This document shows positions 1-9,446 of a DNA stretch of 64,000 nt, in pieces. This stretch comes from Pseudomonas asplenii. Lineage in GTDB: Bacteria > Pseudomonadota > Gammaproteobacteria > Pseudomonadales > Pseudomonadaceae. The notes under the pieces were generated by a model. The model searched no databases, had not been told where the DNA came from, and was given only the letters and a program-made list of their open reading frames with translations. The translations under genes were made by a program, and so were the position numbers. The stretch covers positions 1 to 64,000 of the forward strand of contig NZ_JSYZ01000017.1 of assembly GCF_001293465.1 (NCBI RefSeq), in the 5' to 3' direction. Numbering within the stretch: position 1 is the first letter of the stretch; every line of letters begins with the position of its first letter.

Positions 1-57
1 GCAGGTAGGGGTTTTGTCTTTTGCGGTGTTGAAACCGGCGTTGAAACGTCCGGAGCC

Positions 58-73
58 GGGCTTGCCCGCGAAG
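58..73 (+). repeat. REP core (singlet)
   Basis: The core GGCTTGCCCGCGAAG, typical of Pseudomonas REP elements, occurs once upstream of recC. The same core recurs at 9418, 31745, 31823, 51394, 51452, 58981 and 59018. No inverted partner is visible inside the window, so it is a singlet or a pair with its partner further away. The rest of the 175 bases before recC holds no gene that I can support. Confidence 0.7.
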
Positions 74-175
74 AGGCCACCACGCTCCGCGTCACAGCAC
101 GGGGGCAGCACCATCCTCATCCGGCATAGATGTTAAAGTTCTGCCTTCGTTTCTGAATTCTCCAAGGAAGTCGTC

Positions 176-3100
176 ATGCCGGACGCGACGTCACTCAATC
201 CTGCGTTCATGGTTGTGCAGAGCAACAGCCCTGAGGAACTGCGCAGCCTGGTGATCAACGTGATGCGGCGTTACCCCCTGGCCCCCCTGGAGAACGAAAT
301 TGCCCTGGTGCAGAGCAACGGCATCGCCCAGTGGTTGAAGCTGGCCCTGGCCGAAGATGCCGAGGAGGACGACTCCGGGGGCTGCGGCATTGCCGCCGCC
401 ATCGATGTGCAACTACCCGGTACCTTCCTGTGGCAGCTCTACCGCATGGTATTGGGGCGCGACGAGATTCCGGCCAAGTCGCTGCTCGACAAGGCACCGC
501 TGACCTGGCGCCTGATGCGTCTGTTGCCGGAGTTGATCGACCAGCCGCACTTCGAACCCCTGCAGCGTTTCCTGACCCACGACAGCGACCTGCGCAAACG
601 CTACCAGTTGGCCGAACGCCTGGCCGACCTGTTCGACCAATACCAGGTCTACCGTGCCGACTGGCTGGAAGACTGGGCTGCCGGCCGCCACCAGTTGCGC
701 AATGTCCGCGGCGAGATCAAGCCGCTGAACCCGGCCAACTGCTGGCAGGCCGAGCTGTGGCGCGCACTGTTGCTGGATGTCGGTACCGAAGGCATGGCCC
801 AGAGCCGGGCCGGTGTGCACCAGCGGTTCATCGAGCGTATCAACAACCTCGAAGCCGCCCCTCGAGGCCTGCCCCCACGGGTGATCGTCTTCGGCATTTC
901 CTCGCTGCCGGCCCAGGCCCTCGAAGCCTTGGCCGGCCTGGCGCGGTTCAGCCAGGTGCTGCTCTGCGTACACAACCCCTGCCGTCACCACTGGACCGAC
1001 ATCGTCGCCGACAAGGACCTGCTGCGTAACGAATACAAGCGCCAATCACGCAAGCCCGGCATGCCCCTGAGCCTCGACCCCGAGGCCCTGCACCAGCATG
1101 CCCACCCCCTGCTGGCCGCCTGGGGCAAGCAGGGCCGCGACTACATCAACCTGCTCGACAGCTACGACGACCCGAACAGCTACCGGGCGGCTTTTCGCGA
1201 TGGTCGCATCGACCTGTTCAGCGACAGCACGCCGCAGACCCTGCTCAACCAACTGCAGGACGATATCCTCGAACTGCGCCCGCTGGCCGAAACCCGTGAA
1301 CGCTGGCCCGCCGTCGACCTGCAGCAGGATCAGTCGATCCGCTTCGAAGTCGCCCACAGCGCCCAGCGCGAAGTGGAGATTCTCCACGACCAGTTGCTCG
1401 CCCGCTTCAGCGCCAACCCGGATCTGCGCCCCCGTGACGTGATCGTCATGGTCCCGGACATCGACAGCTACGCCCCGCATATCCGTGCGGTCTTCGGCCA
1501 GCTCGAACGCAGCGATCCGCGCTTCATCCCCTTCACTCTGGCGGACCAGGGCCAGCGTGGGCGCGACCCGCTGCTGATCGCCGTCGAACACCTGCTGAAG
1601 CTGCCCGACAGCCGTTTCCCGGTCAGCGAAATTCTCGACCTGCTCGACGTGCCGGCCCTGCGCGCCCGCTTCAATGTCCAGGAACGCGACCTGCCGACCT
1701 TGCATCGCTGGATCGAAGGCGCGGGCATCCGTTGGGGCCTCAGTGCCCAGCAACGCGCCGATCTCGGCCTGCCCGATGAACTGGAGCAGAACAGCTGGCG
1801 TTTCGGTCTGCGCCGCATGCTGCTGGGTTACGCCGTTGGCAGTGGTGAAGGCTGCGAAGGCATCGAGCCTTATGACGAAATCGGCGGCCTCGATGCCGCG
1901 CTGATCGGTCCGGTGGTCGCCCTGCTCGATGCCCTGGAAATCGCCCACCAGGAACTCTGCGAACCGGCTCGCCCGCAGCAGTGGGGCGAGCGCCTGCAAG
2001 CGCTGCTGCAACTGTTCTTTCTCGCCAGTACCGAGCACGATGACTACCTGTTGATCCAGCTCGAACAACTGCGCGCCACCTGGCTGGAAACCTGCGAGGC
2101 CGTCGACCTGCAGGAGGAACTCCCGCTGACCGTGGTGCGCGAGGCCTGGCTGGCCGGTCTCGACCAGGGCCGCCTGTCCCAGCGTTTCCTCGCCGGTGCG
2201 GTGAACTTCTGCACCCTCATGCCGATGCGGGCGATCCCGTTCAAGCTGGTCTGCCTGCTCGGCATGAACGACGGCGATTACCCGCGCGCCCAACCGCCGC
2301 TGGACTTCGACCTGATGGGCAGCGACTACCGCCCCGGCGACCGCTCACGCCGCGAAGACGACCGCTACCTGCTGCTCGAAGCCGTGCTCTCGGCCCGTGA
2401 ACAGTTGTACATCAGTTGGGTCGGTCGCAGCATTCGCGACAACAGCGAGCGCCCGGCCTCGGTACTGATCGGCCAGTTGCGCGACCATATCGCCAGCGGC
2501 TGGCGACTGCCCGACGCCGACGGTGAACGCCTGCTCGAAGCCCTGACCCGGGAGCACCCGCTGCAGCCCTTCAGTGCCCGCTATTTCCACGAAGGGGATG
2601 CCGGCCTGTTCAGCTACGCCCGTGAATGGCAGCAGTTGCACCAGCAGCAGGACCCCAGCGAGCCTGCCAGTGAGCTCGCCCCCTACAGCCAGGACGAGCC
2701 GCTGACCCTGGCCCAGTTGCAAGATTTCCTGCGCAACCCCGTGCGGCATTTCTTCAGCCAGCGCCTGAAAGTCTTCTTCGAGGCCGCCGAAGCGCCATTG
2801 GCCGATGAGGAACCCTTCGTCCTCGATGCGCTGCAACGCTATAGCCTCAGCGACAGCCTGCTCAATGCCGCCTTGCAGCAGGTGGACAATCCCCAGCAGG
2901 CGTTGAACGACCAGGCCCGGCGCCTGCAGGGCAGCGGCCTGCTGCCCATGGCCGGCTTCGGTGAATTGCTGCAACAGGAACTGATCGAGCCGCTGCCCGG
3001 CCTGCTGGAGCGCTACCGGCAACTGTTGACGCTCTGGCCGACACCAGTGCCCAGCGCCGTGCCGGTCAGCATCGATAGCAGCAGTGGCGTGCGTCTGGAA

Positions 3101-3637
3101 GGCTGGCTGGCCGGCCTGCATCAACGCAGCGATGGCGGCTACCTGGCTGTCACGACGATCCCCAACGGCATCGGCTCGCTCAAGACCCGCAAATGGCATC
3201 GCCTGACCCGGCCCTGGGTCGAGCATCTGGTGGCCTGTGCCTGCGGCCTGCCGCTATCCACCGCGCTGGTCGCCAGCGACGATACCCTGTTGCTGCCTCC
3301 CTTCGAGCCGGAGCGGGCCCACACTCTGCTCGGCGAATTGCTGCTGGCCTGGCAGGTGGGCATGCGCCGGCCCTTGCCGGTGGCGATCAAGACCGCGTTC
3401 GCCTGGTTATCCCAGCCGGATCCGGCCAAGGCCGAGGCCGCCGCCCGCAAGGCCTATGAGGGCGATGGCGTCAACAGCGAGGGCGAGCGGCGGGAAAGTG
3501 CGGCCCTGGCTCGGCAGTTCGCCGACTACGATGCGCTGGTGATCAGCGAGGAATTCGAGGGTTGGTGCGACAGCCTCTATCGACCCTTGCTCGAAGCACC
3601 GTGGCGCTCCCTGGTGAACGAGGAGGCGCGCCCATGA
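176..3637 (+). CDS. recC: Exodeoxyribonuclease V subunit gamma (RecC)
   Basis: RecC is the subunit of RecBCD that splits the DNA strands and recognises Chi in double-strand break repair. The 1153-residue product has the length and overall pattern of RecC: an inactive helicase-like N-terminal half (MVVQSNSPEELRSLV near the start, then ENEIALVQSNGIAQWL) and the conserved region PFKLVCLLGMNDGDYPR around residue 690-705. The ATG is preceded by AAGGAA at a good distance. It is first of three genes; its TGA overlaps the recB ATG (ATGA), which implies translational coupling. The identification is secure from the protein and from its recB and recD neighbours. Confidence 0.97.
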   Translation: MPDATSLNPAFMVVQSNSPEELRSLVINVMRRYPLAPLENEIALVQSNGIAQWLKLALAEDAEEDDSGGCGIAAAIDVQLPGTFLWQLYRMVLGRDEIPAKSLLDKAPLTWRLMRLLPELIDQPHFEPLQRFLTHDSDLRKRYQLAERLADLFDQYQVYRADWLEDWAAGRHQLRNVRGEIKPLNPANCWQAELWRALLLDVGTEGMAQSRAGVHQRFIERINNLEAAPRGLPPRVIVFGISSLPAQALEALAGLARFSQVLLCVHNPCRHHWTDIVADKDLLRNEYKRQSRKPGMPLSLDPEALHQHAHPLLAAWGKQGRDYINLLDSYDDPNSYRAAFRDGRIDLFSDSTPQTLLNQLQDDILELRPLAETRERWPAVDLQQDQSIRFEVAHSAQREVEILHDQLLARFSANPDLRPRDVIVMVPDIDSYAPHIRAVFGQLERSDPRFIPFTLADQGQRGRDPLLIAVEHLLKLPDSRFPVSEILDLLDVPALRARFNVQERDLPTLHRWIEGAGIRWGLSAQQRADLGLPDELEQNSWRFGLRRMLLGYAVGSGEGCEGIEPYDEIGGLDAALIGPVVALLDALEIAHQELCEPARPQQWGERLQALLQLFFLASTEHDDYLLIQLEQLRATWLETCEAVDLQEELPLTVVREAWLAGLDQGRLSQRFLAGAVNFCTLMPMRAIPFKLVCLLGMNDGDYPRAQPPLDFDLMGSDYRPGDRSRREDDRYLLLEAVLSAREQLYISWVGRSIRDNSERPASVLIGQLRDHIASGWRLPDADGERLLEALTREHPLQPFSARYFHEGDAGLFSYAREWQQLHQQQDPSEPASELAPYSQDEPLTLAQLQDFLRNPVRHFFSQRLKVFFEAAEAPLADEEPFVLDALQRYSLSDSLLNAALQQVDNPQQALNDQARRLQGSGLLPMAGFGELLQQELIEPLPGLLERYRQLLTLWPTPVPSAVPVSIDSSSGVRLEGWLAGLHQRSDGGYLAVTTIPNGIGSLKTRKWHRLTRPWVEHLVACACGLPLSTALVASDDTLLLPPFEPERAHTLLGELLLAWQVGMRRPLPVAIKTAFAWLSQPDPAKAEAAARKAYEGDGVNSEGERRESAALARQFADYDALVISEEFEGWCDSLYRPLLEAPWRSLVNEEARP

Positions 3638-6600
3638 GCGACAAGACACCGTTGGCCCTGGCCTTCCCGCTGCGCGGCAGCCAACTGATCGAAGCCAGTG
3701 CCGGTACCGGCAAGACCTTCACCATCTCCGCGCTGTACCTGCGCCTGGTCCTCGGCCATGGCGGCGAAGCGGCCGGGTTCGGGCGCGAGCTGCTGCCGCC
3801 GCAGATCCTCGTGGTGACCTTCACCGATGCCGCCACCAAGGAGCTGCGTGACCGTATCCGCACCCGTCTGGCCGAAGCCGCGCGGTTCTTCCGCGACGAG
3901 ATCGCGGCCCCGGACGACCTGATCGCCCAACTGCGTGCCGAATACGCCGCCGAGCAATGGCCCGCCTGCGCCAATCGCCTCGACATCGCCGCGCAATGGA
4001 TGGACGAGGCTGCGGTCTCGACCATCCACGGCTGGTGCCAGCGCATGCTGCGCGAGCACGCCTTCGATAGCGGCAGCCTGTTCACCCAGACCCTGGAAAC
4101 CGACCACAGCGAGCTGCTCGGCGAAGTGCTGCGCGACTACTGGCGGCTCTATTGCTACAAGATGCAGGGCGACGCGCTGCACTGGGTGCGCGCCAACTGG
4201 GGCGGGCCCGACGCCTTGCTGCCGAGGGTTCGCGCCCTGTTTGGCAAGGTGACTCGTGACAGTGAGGAAGAGGAGCCGGAGCCTGCCGAACTGATCGAGG
4301 CCTGTCTGCTCGAACGCCGTGAAGCCCTGTTGCAGATCAAGGCACCCTGGAAGCAGTGGGCCGCCGAGTTGCGCGAGATCTGCCTGCAAGGCGTGGCAAG
4401 CAAGGCGGTCGACGGTCGCAAGATGCAGGCGCGCTACTTCGAACCCTGGTTCGAAAAGCTCACCGCCTGGGCCGAAGACGAAGCCCTGGAACAACTGGAT
4501 ATCGGCACCGGCTTCACCCGGCTGACCCCCGAGGGCATGGCCGAAGCCTGGAAGGGCGAGGCCCCACGGCATCCCGCGCTCGACGCGATGGCCACCCTGA
4601 AAGCCAGCCTCGATGCCTTGCCGACCCCTGACGCCGCGGTGCTGGAACACGCCGCCCGCTGGGTCGGCGCACGCTTCGAGGACGAGAAGCGCCGCCGCGC
4701 CGAAATGGGCTTCGACGACATGCTGCTGCGCCTCGACGCCGCGCTGCGTGCCGAGGGCGGCGAGCGCCTGGCCGGGCTGATCCGCGAGCAGTTCCCGGTG
4801 GCCTTGATCGACGAATTCCAGGACACCGACCCGGTGCAGTACCGGATCTTCGAAAGCATCTACCGCATCGAGGACAACAGCCCCGATGGCGGCCTGTTCC
4901 TGATCGGCGACCCGAAGCAGGCGATCTACGCCTTCCGCGGTGCCGATATCTACACCTACCTGCGCGCGCGCCAGGCCACCCTCGGCCGCCTGCACACCCT
5001 GGACACCAACTTCCGTTCCAGCCATGCGATGGTCCGCTCGGTCAATCATGTGTTCGAACGGGCCGAGCAGCGGGAGCAGGGCCGTGGTGCCTTCCTGTTC
5101 CGCGAGGGCGAAGACAACCCGGTACCCTTCGTGTCGGTAGAGTCCCAGGGCCGCAAGGAGGCGTTCCAGATCGATGGCCAGCCCCAGGCGGCCCTGAACG
5201 TCTGGCAGTTGTCCTCCGAGCAGCCGCTGTCCGGCGCGGTCTACCGCCAGCAACTGGCCGCCAGTTGCGCCAGCGAGATCGTCGGCCTGCTCAATGGCGG
5301 GCAGCAGGGCCGCGTCGGTTTCAGCCGCGACGGCCAACTGCAGGGCGTGCTGCCCTCGGACATCGCCATCCTGGTCCGCGACGGCCAGGAAGCGCAGGCG
5401 GTACGCGGCGAGCTGGCCGCGCGCGGGGTGCGCAGCGTGTATCTGTCGGACAAGGACTCGGTGTTCGCCGCCCAGGAAGCCCACGACCTGCTGACCTGGC
5501 TCAAGGCCTGCGCCGAGCCGGATGTCGAGCGCCCGCTGCGCGCGGCCCTGGCCTGTATCACCCTGAACCTGCCGCTGGCCGAACTGGAGCGGCTGAACCA
5601 GGACGAACTGGCCTGGGAGGCGCGGGTCATGCAGTTCCGTGGCTACCGCATGTTGTGGCGGACCCAGGGTGTGCTGCCGATGCTGCGCCGCCTGCTGCAT
5701 GACTTCCAGTTGCCCCAGGCGCTGATGGCCCGCAGTGACGGCGAGCGGGTGCTGACCAACCTGCTGCACCTGTCCGAGCTGCTGCAACAGGCCTCCGGTG
5801 AGCTGGATGGCGAACAGGCGCTGATCCGCCACCTCGGCGAGCACCTGGCGCTGTCCGGGCAGGCCGGTGAAGAACAGATCCTGCGCCTGGAAAGCGACGA
5901 GCAACTGGTCAAGGTCGTGACCATCCACAAATCCAAGGGCCTGGAATATCCCCTGGTGTTCCTGCCCTTCATCTGCTCGGTCAAGCCGGTGGACGGCAGC
6001 CGGCTGCCGCTGCATTACCACGACAGCGACGGCAAGGCCCAGGTCAGCCTCAAGCCTACCGCCGAACTGATCGCCCAGGCCGACGACGAGCGCCTGGCCG
6101 AGGACCTGCGCCTGCTCTACGTGGCCCTGACCCGCGCCCGGCACGCCTGCTGGCTGGGCGTGGCCGACCTCAAGCGTGGCAACCACAACAGTTCGGTGCT
6201 GCACCTGTCGGCCCTGGGCTACCTGCTCGGTGGCGGTGCGGTGCTGGCCGAATCCACTGGCCTGGCGGGCTGGTTGCGCGATCTGCAACAGGGTTGCCCG
6301 GCGCTGGCCTGCCAGGAACTGCCCGCGCCCAACGACCTGTCTTACCAACCGCCGCGCAACCAGGCGACCCTGCTCGAACCGCTGCTGCCCAGGCGCAAGG
6401 CCGCCGAGCATTGGTGGATCGCTTCCTACAGTGCCTTGCGCATCAGTGAGCAGTTGGGCGCCGGCAGTGATGAAGCGCCGGAAAACCCCCAGGCGCAGAA
6501 ACTCTTCGACGACGAGCGGCTGGACCCGGACGCGCCGCGCGAAGTGCTGGCCAGCGGAGGCGATATCCATCGTTTTCCCCGGGGGCCGAATCCCGGCACC

Positions 6601-7323
6601 TTTCTCCATGGCCTGCTGGAGTGGGCCGGTGACGAACGTTTCACGGCCGACCGCGCGCTGATCGAAAAGGCCGTCGCGCCGCGCTGCAACCTGCGTGGCT
6701 GGAAGGGCTGGATCGAGACCCTGAGCGACTGGCTCGCGCACCTGCTGCAGGTGCCTTTCCGCCTTGGCGACGGCCAGCCGCCGGTGGCGCTCAACAGCCT
6801 CGCCAGCTACCAGGTGGAAATGGAATTCTGGTTCGCCAGCCACAAGGTCGACGTGCAGCAGGTCGATGCACTGGTTCGTCGCCACACCCACGGCGGCGTC
6901 GCCCGGGCGGCGGCCGAACCGGTACTGCTCAACGGCATGTTCAAGGGCTTCATCGACCTGACCTTCGAGCATCAGGGCCGCTACTACGTGGCCGACTACA
7001 AGTCCAACTGGCTGGGTGCCGACGATGCGGCCTATACCGAGCAGGCCATGGCCGCCTCGATCCTCGAGAACCGCTACGACCTGCAGTACGTGCTCTACCT
7101 GCTGGCCCTGCATCGCCAGCTCAAGGCACGGGTACCGGACTACGACTACGACCGGCACATGGGCGGGGCCCTGTACCTGTTCCTGCGCGGCACCCGCGCG
7201 CCGAGCCAGGGCGCCTATTTCGCCCGGCCGCCACGCGTGTTGATCGAACAACTGGACCTGCTGTTCCAGGGCAAGCCGCTACCGAAATCCGAACCCGCCT
7301 GGGAGCAGGGGAGTCTTTTATGA
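3634..7323 (+). CDS. recB: Exodeoxyribonuclease V subunit beta (RecB helicase-nuclease)
   Basis: RecB is the 3'-5' helicase and the only nuclease of RecBCD; it loads RecA after Chi. The product has 1229 residues. Walker A is ASAGTGKT at residues 21-28, the UvrD-type Walker B region DEFQDTDP lies near 392, and TIHKSKGLEYPLVFLP is helicase motif V/VI-like. The C-terminal nuclease shows GFIDLTF then VADYKSNW around 1104-1123, which carries the catalytic Asp-Asp-Lys. I start at the ATG overlapping the recC stop; an upstream in-frame start at 3562 would lie wholly inside recC. The 3' end overlaps recD by four bases. Confidence 0.97.
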   Translation: MSDKTPLALAFPLRGSQLIEASAGTGKTFTISALYLRLVLGHGGEAAGFGRELLPPQILVVTFTDAATKELRDRIRTRLAEAARFFRDEIAAPDDLIAQLRAEYAAEQWPACANRLDIAAQWMDEAAVSTIHGWCQRMLREHAFDSGSLFTQTLETDHSELLGEVLRDYWRLYCYKMQGDALHWVRANWGGPDALLPRVRALFGKVTRDSEEEEPEPAELIEACLLERREALLQIKAPWKQWAAELREICLQGVASKAVDGRKMQARYFEPWFEKLTAWAEDEALEQLDIGTGFTRLTPEGMAEAWKGEAPRHPALDAMATLKASLDALPTPDAAVLEHAARWVGARFEDEKRRRAEMGFDDMLLRLDAALRAEGGERLAGLIREQFPVALIDEFQDTDPVQYRIFESIYRIEDNSPDGGLFLIGDPKQAIYAFRGADIYTYLRARQATLGRLHTLDTNFRSSHAMVRSVNHVFERAEQREQGRGAFLFREGEDNPVPFVSVESQGRKEAFQIDGQPQAALNVWQLSSEQPLSGAVYRQQLAASCASEIVGLLNGGQQGRVGFSRDGQLQGVLPSDIAILVRDGQEAQAVRGELAARGVRSVYLSDKDSVFAAQEAHDLLTWLKACAEPDVERPLRAALACITLNLPLAELERLNQDELAWEARVMQFRGYRMLWRTQGVLPMLRRLLHDFQLPQALMARSDGERVLTNLLHLSELLQQASGELDGEQALIRHLGEHLALSGQAGEEQILRLESDEQLVKVVTIHKSKGLEYPLVFLPFICSVKPVDGSRLPLHYHDSDGKAQVSLKPTAELIAQADDERLAEDLRLLYVALTRARHACWLGVADLKRGNHNSSVLHLSALGYLLGGGAVLAESTGLAGWLRDLQQGCPALACQELPAPNDLSYQPPRNQATLLEPLLPRRKAAEHWWIASYSALRISEQLGAGSDEAPENPQAQKLFDDERLDPDAPREVLASGGDIHRFPRGPNPGTFLHGLLEWAGDERFTADRALIEKAVAPRCNLRGWKGWIETLSDWLAHLLQVPFRLGDGQPPVALNSLASYQVEMEFWFASHKVDVQQVDALVRRHTHGGVARAAAEPVLLNGMFKGFIDLTFEHQGRYYVADYKSNWLGADDAAYTEQAMAASILENRYDLQYVLYLLALHRQLKARVPDYDYDRHMGGALYLFLRGTRAPSQGAYFARPPRVLIEQLDLLFQGKPLPKSEPAWEQGSLL

Positions 7324-9407
7324 AACGTTCCTTCGCCGACCTGCTGCCCACTGCGCTGAATGATGACAGCCTCGCCGAACTGGCACCGCTGACCCGCGCC
7401 GAGGACCTGCTACTGTTGCTCGAACGCTGGTTCGAGCGCGGCTGGGTACGGGCGCTGGACAAGGCGTTCGTGGCCTTCCTGCATGAGCTCGACCCGCAGG
7501 GCGATCCGCTGGTGCTGCTGGCGGCCGCCCTGACCAGTCATCAATTGGGTCATGGGCATGTCTGTCTCGACCTGTTGGAAACCCTGAGCGAGCCGGACTT
7601 CGCCCTGTCGCTGCCGCCGGAAGGCGACGTGCAGAGCGCGGCGCTGCTACTGCCCTCGCAACTGCTGGTGGCGCTGGATGGCGAGGCCTGGTGCCGGGCA
7701 TTGCAGGCCAGCCCGCTGGTGGCATTGGCCGACGATGAGAGCCTGGAGGCCGGACAGCGGCCGCTGGTGCTCAGTGGTCGGCGGTTGTACCTGCGTCGTT
7801 ATTGGACCTATGAGCGGCGGATCGACAGCGCCTTGCGCCTGCGGCTGGCCGAACAGGAAGCCACCCCGGACGATCTGGCCCGGCGCCTCACCGAACTGTT
7901 TGGCGCCGCCGGCAGCAGCGGGCGCATCGACTGGCAGAAACTGGCCTGTGCCCTGGCCACGCGAGGTGCTTTCAGCATCGTCACCGGCGGTCCCGGCACC
8001 GGCAAGACCACCACCGTGGTGCGTCTGCTGGCCTTGCTCCAGGCGCCGGCGGTGGAGGCGGGCAAGCCGCTGCGCATCCGCCTCGCCGCACCGACCGGCA
8101 AGGCCGCCGCGCGGCTGACCGAATCCATCAGTGCCCAGGTGCGTTCGCTGACCATCGATGAAGCGGTGCGTGCCCGGATCCCCAGTGAAGTGACCACCGT
8201 GCACCGCCTGCTCGGCAGTCGCCCGGGCACCCGACACTTCCGCCATCACGCCGGCAACCGCCTGCCGCTGGATGTCCTGGTGGTGGACGAGGCATCGATG
8301 ATCGACCTGGAAATGATGGCCAACCTGCTCGACGCGCTGCCGGTGCATGCGCGGCTGGTGCTGCTGGGGGACAAGGACCAGTTGGCTTCGGTGGAAGCTG
8401 GCGCGGTGCTCGGCGACCTGTGCCGCGATGCCGAGGAGGGCTGGTACAGCGCCAGCACGCGCGCCTGGCTGCAGGCGGTCAGTGGCGAGGATATCGGCAC
8501 CAGTGGCCTGCGCGAGGCCGCCGAGGGCAGCCATTCGCTGGCCCAGCAGGTGGTGATGCTGCGCCACTCGCGACGCTTTGGCGAAGGCAGCGGCATCGGC
8601 CAACTGGCGCGGCTGGTCAACCAGCAGGCGGCCGACGAGGCCCGTGCCCTGTTGCAGGCGGGCGCGCATGCCGACCTGTTCGCCCTGGCCCTCAAGGGCG
8701 AGCAGGACCGCAAGTTCGACAAGCTGGTGCTCGATGGCGAGGGCAGCCAGCGCAAGGGCTATCGGCATTACCTCGACGTGATGCGCGGTCATCGTCCGTC
8801 CGTCGAGCGTGACCTCGATGACCCGTGCTGGGAAGACTGGGCGCGTGCGGTGCTGCACGCCTTCGACGAGTTCCAGCTGCTCTGCGCCGTGCGCAAGGGG
8901 CCTTGGGGCGTCGAAGGCTTGAACCAGCGCATCACCGAAGCGCTTTATGCGAGGCGGCTGATCGACAGCGACCAGCACTGGTACGAGGGCCGGCCGGTGC
9001 TGATGACCCGCAACGACTACGGGCTGGGCCTGATGAACGGCGATATCGGCATCGCCCTGCGCCTGCCCGAGCGCGATGGGCCGCAAGTGGGCAAGCAGGT
9101 GCTACGGGTGGCGTTTCCCCGTAACGACGGCCAGGGCGGCGTGCGGTTCGTCCTGCCGAGCCGCTTGAACGATGTGGAAACCGTCTACGCCATGACCGTG
9201 CACAAGTCCCAGGGCTCGGAGTTCACCCATACCGCGCTGATCCTGCCCGAGGCGCTGAACCCGGTGCTGACCAAGGAACTGATCTACACCGGGATCACCC
9301 GGGCCAAGGACTGGTTCAGCCTGCTCGAACCGCGTGGCGGGGTGTTCGAGGAGGCGGTGCGGCGCAAGGTCAAGCGCCTGAGCGGGCTGATGCTGGAGCT
9401 GGGGTAG
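7320..9407 (+). CDS. recD: Exodeoxyribonuclease V subunit alpha (RecD)
   Basis: RecD is the 5'-3' motor of RecBCD, a superfamily 1B helicase. The 695-residue product carries Walker A GGPGTGKTTT near residue 223-231, Walker B VLVVDEASMID near 320 and the C-terminal motif TVHKSQGSEF, followed by YTGITRAKDW. Its ATG overlaps the recB stop in ATGA. The order C-B-D without ptrA between recC and recB is the usual pseudomonad arrangement. It is last in the operon and converges on the ABC transporter gene, with only a REP core in the 39-base gap. Confidence 0.97.
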   Translation: MKRSFADLLPTALNDDSLAELAPLTRAEDLLLLLERWFERGWVRALDKAFVAFLHELDPQGDPLVLLAAALTSHQLGHGHVCLDLLETLSEPDFALSLPPEGDVQSAALLLPSQLLVALDGEAWCRALQASPLVALADDESLEAGQRPLVLSGRRLYLRRYWTYERRIDSALRLRLAEQEATPDDLARRLTELFGAAGSSGRIDWQKLACALATRGAFSIVTGGPGTGKTTTVVRLLALLQAPAVEAGKPLRIRLAAPTGKAAARLTESISAQVRSLTIDEAVRARIPSEVTTVHRLLGSRPGTRHFRHHAGNRLPLDVLVVDEASMIDLEMMANLLDALPVHARLVLLGDKDQLASVEAGAVLGDLCRDAEEGWYSASTRAWLQAVSGEDIGTSGLREAAEGSHSLAQQVVMLRHSRRFGEGSGIGQLARLVNQQAADEARALLQAGAHADLFALALKGEQDRKFDKLVLDGEGSQRKGYRHYLDVMRGHRPSVERDLDDPCWEDWARAVLHAFDEFQLLCAVRKGPWGVEGLNQRITEALYARRLIDSDQHWYEGRPVLMTRNDYGLGLMNGDIGIALRLPERDGPQVGKQVLRVAFPRNDGQGGVRFVLPSRLNDVETVYAMTVHKSQGSEFTHTALILPEALNPVLTKELIYTGITRAKDWFSLLEPRGGVFEEAVRRKVKRLSGLMLELG

Positions 9408-9417
9408 CGGGATTCAG

Positions 9418-9432
9418 GGCTTGCCCGCGAAG
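9418..9432 (+). repeat. REP core between convergent genes
   Basis: GGCTTGCCCGCGAAG sits in the 39-base gap between the recD stop and the stop of the convergent ABC transporter gene. REP sequences commonly occupy such convergent gaps in Pseudomonas. A short following GGGCGCCC could add to a hairpin. No T-run terminator is visible. Confidence 0.7.
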
Positions 9433-9446
9433 GGCGCCCCCTCACC

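Noticed and set aside
3577..7251. Open frame of 1224 codons on the minus strand opposite recB
   Set aside because: It mirrors the third-position GC bias of recB; the translation is low in complexity with no domain, and recB is certain on the other strand.
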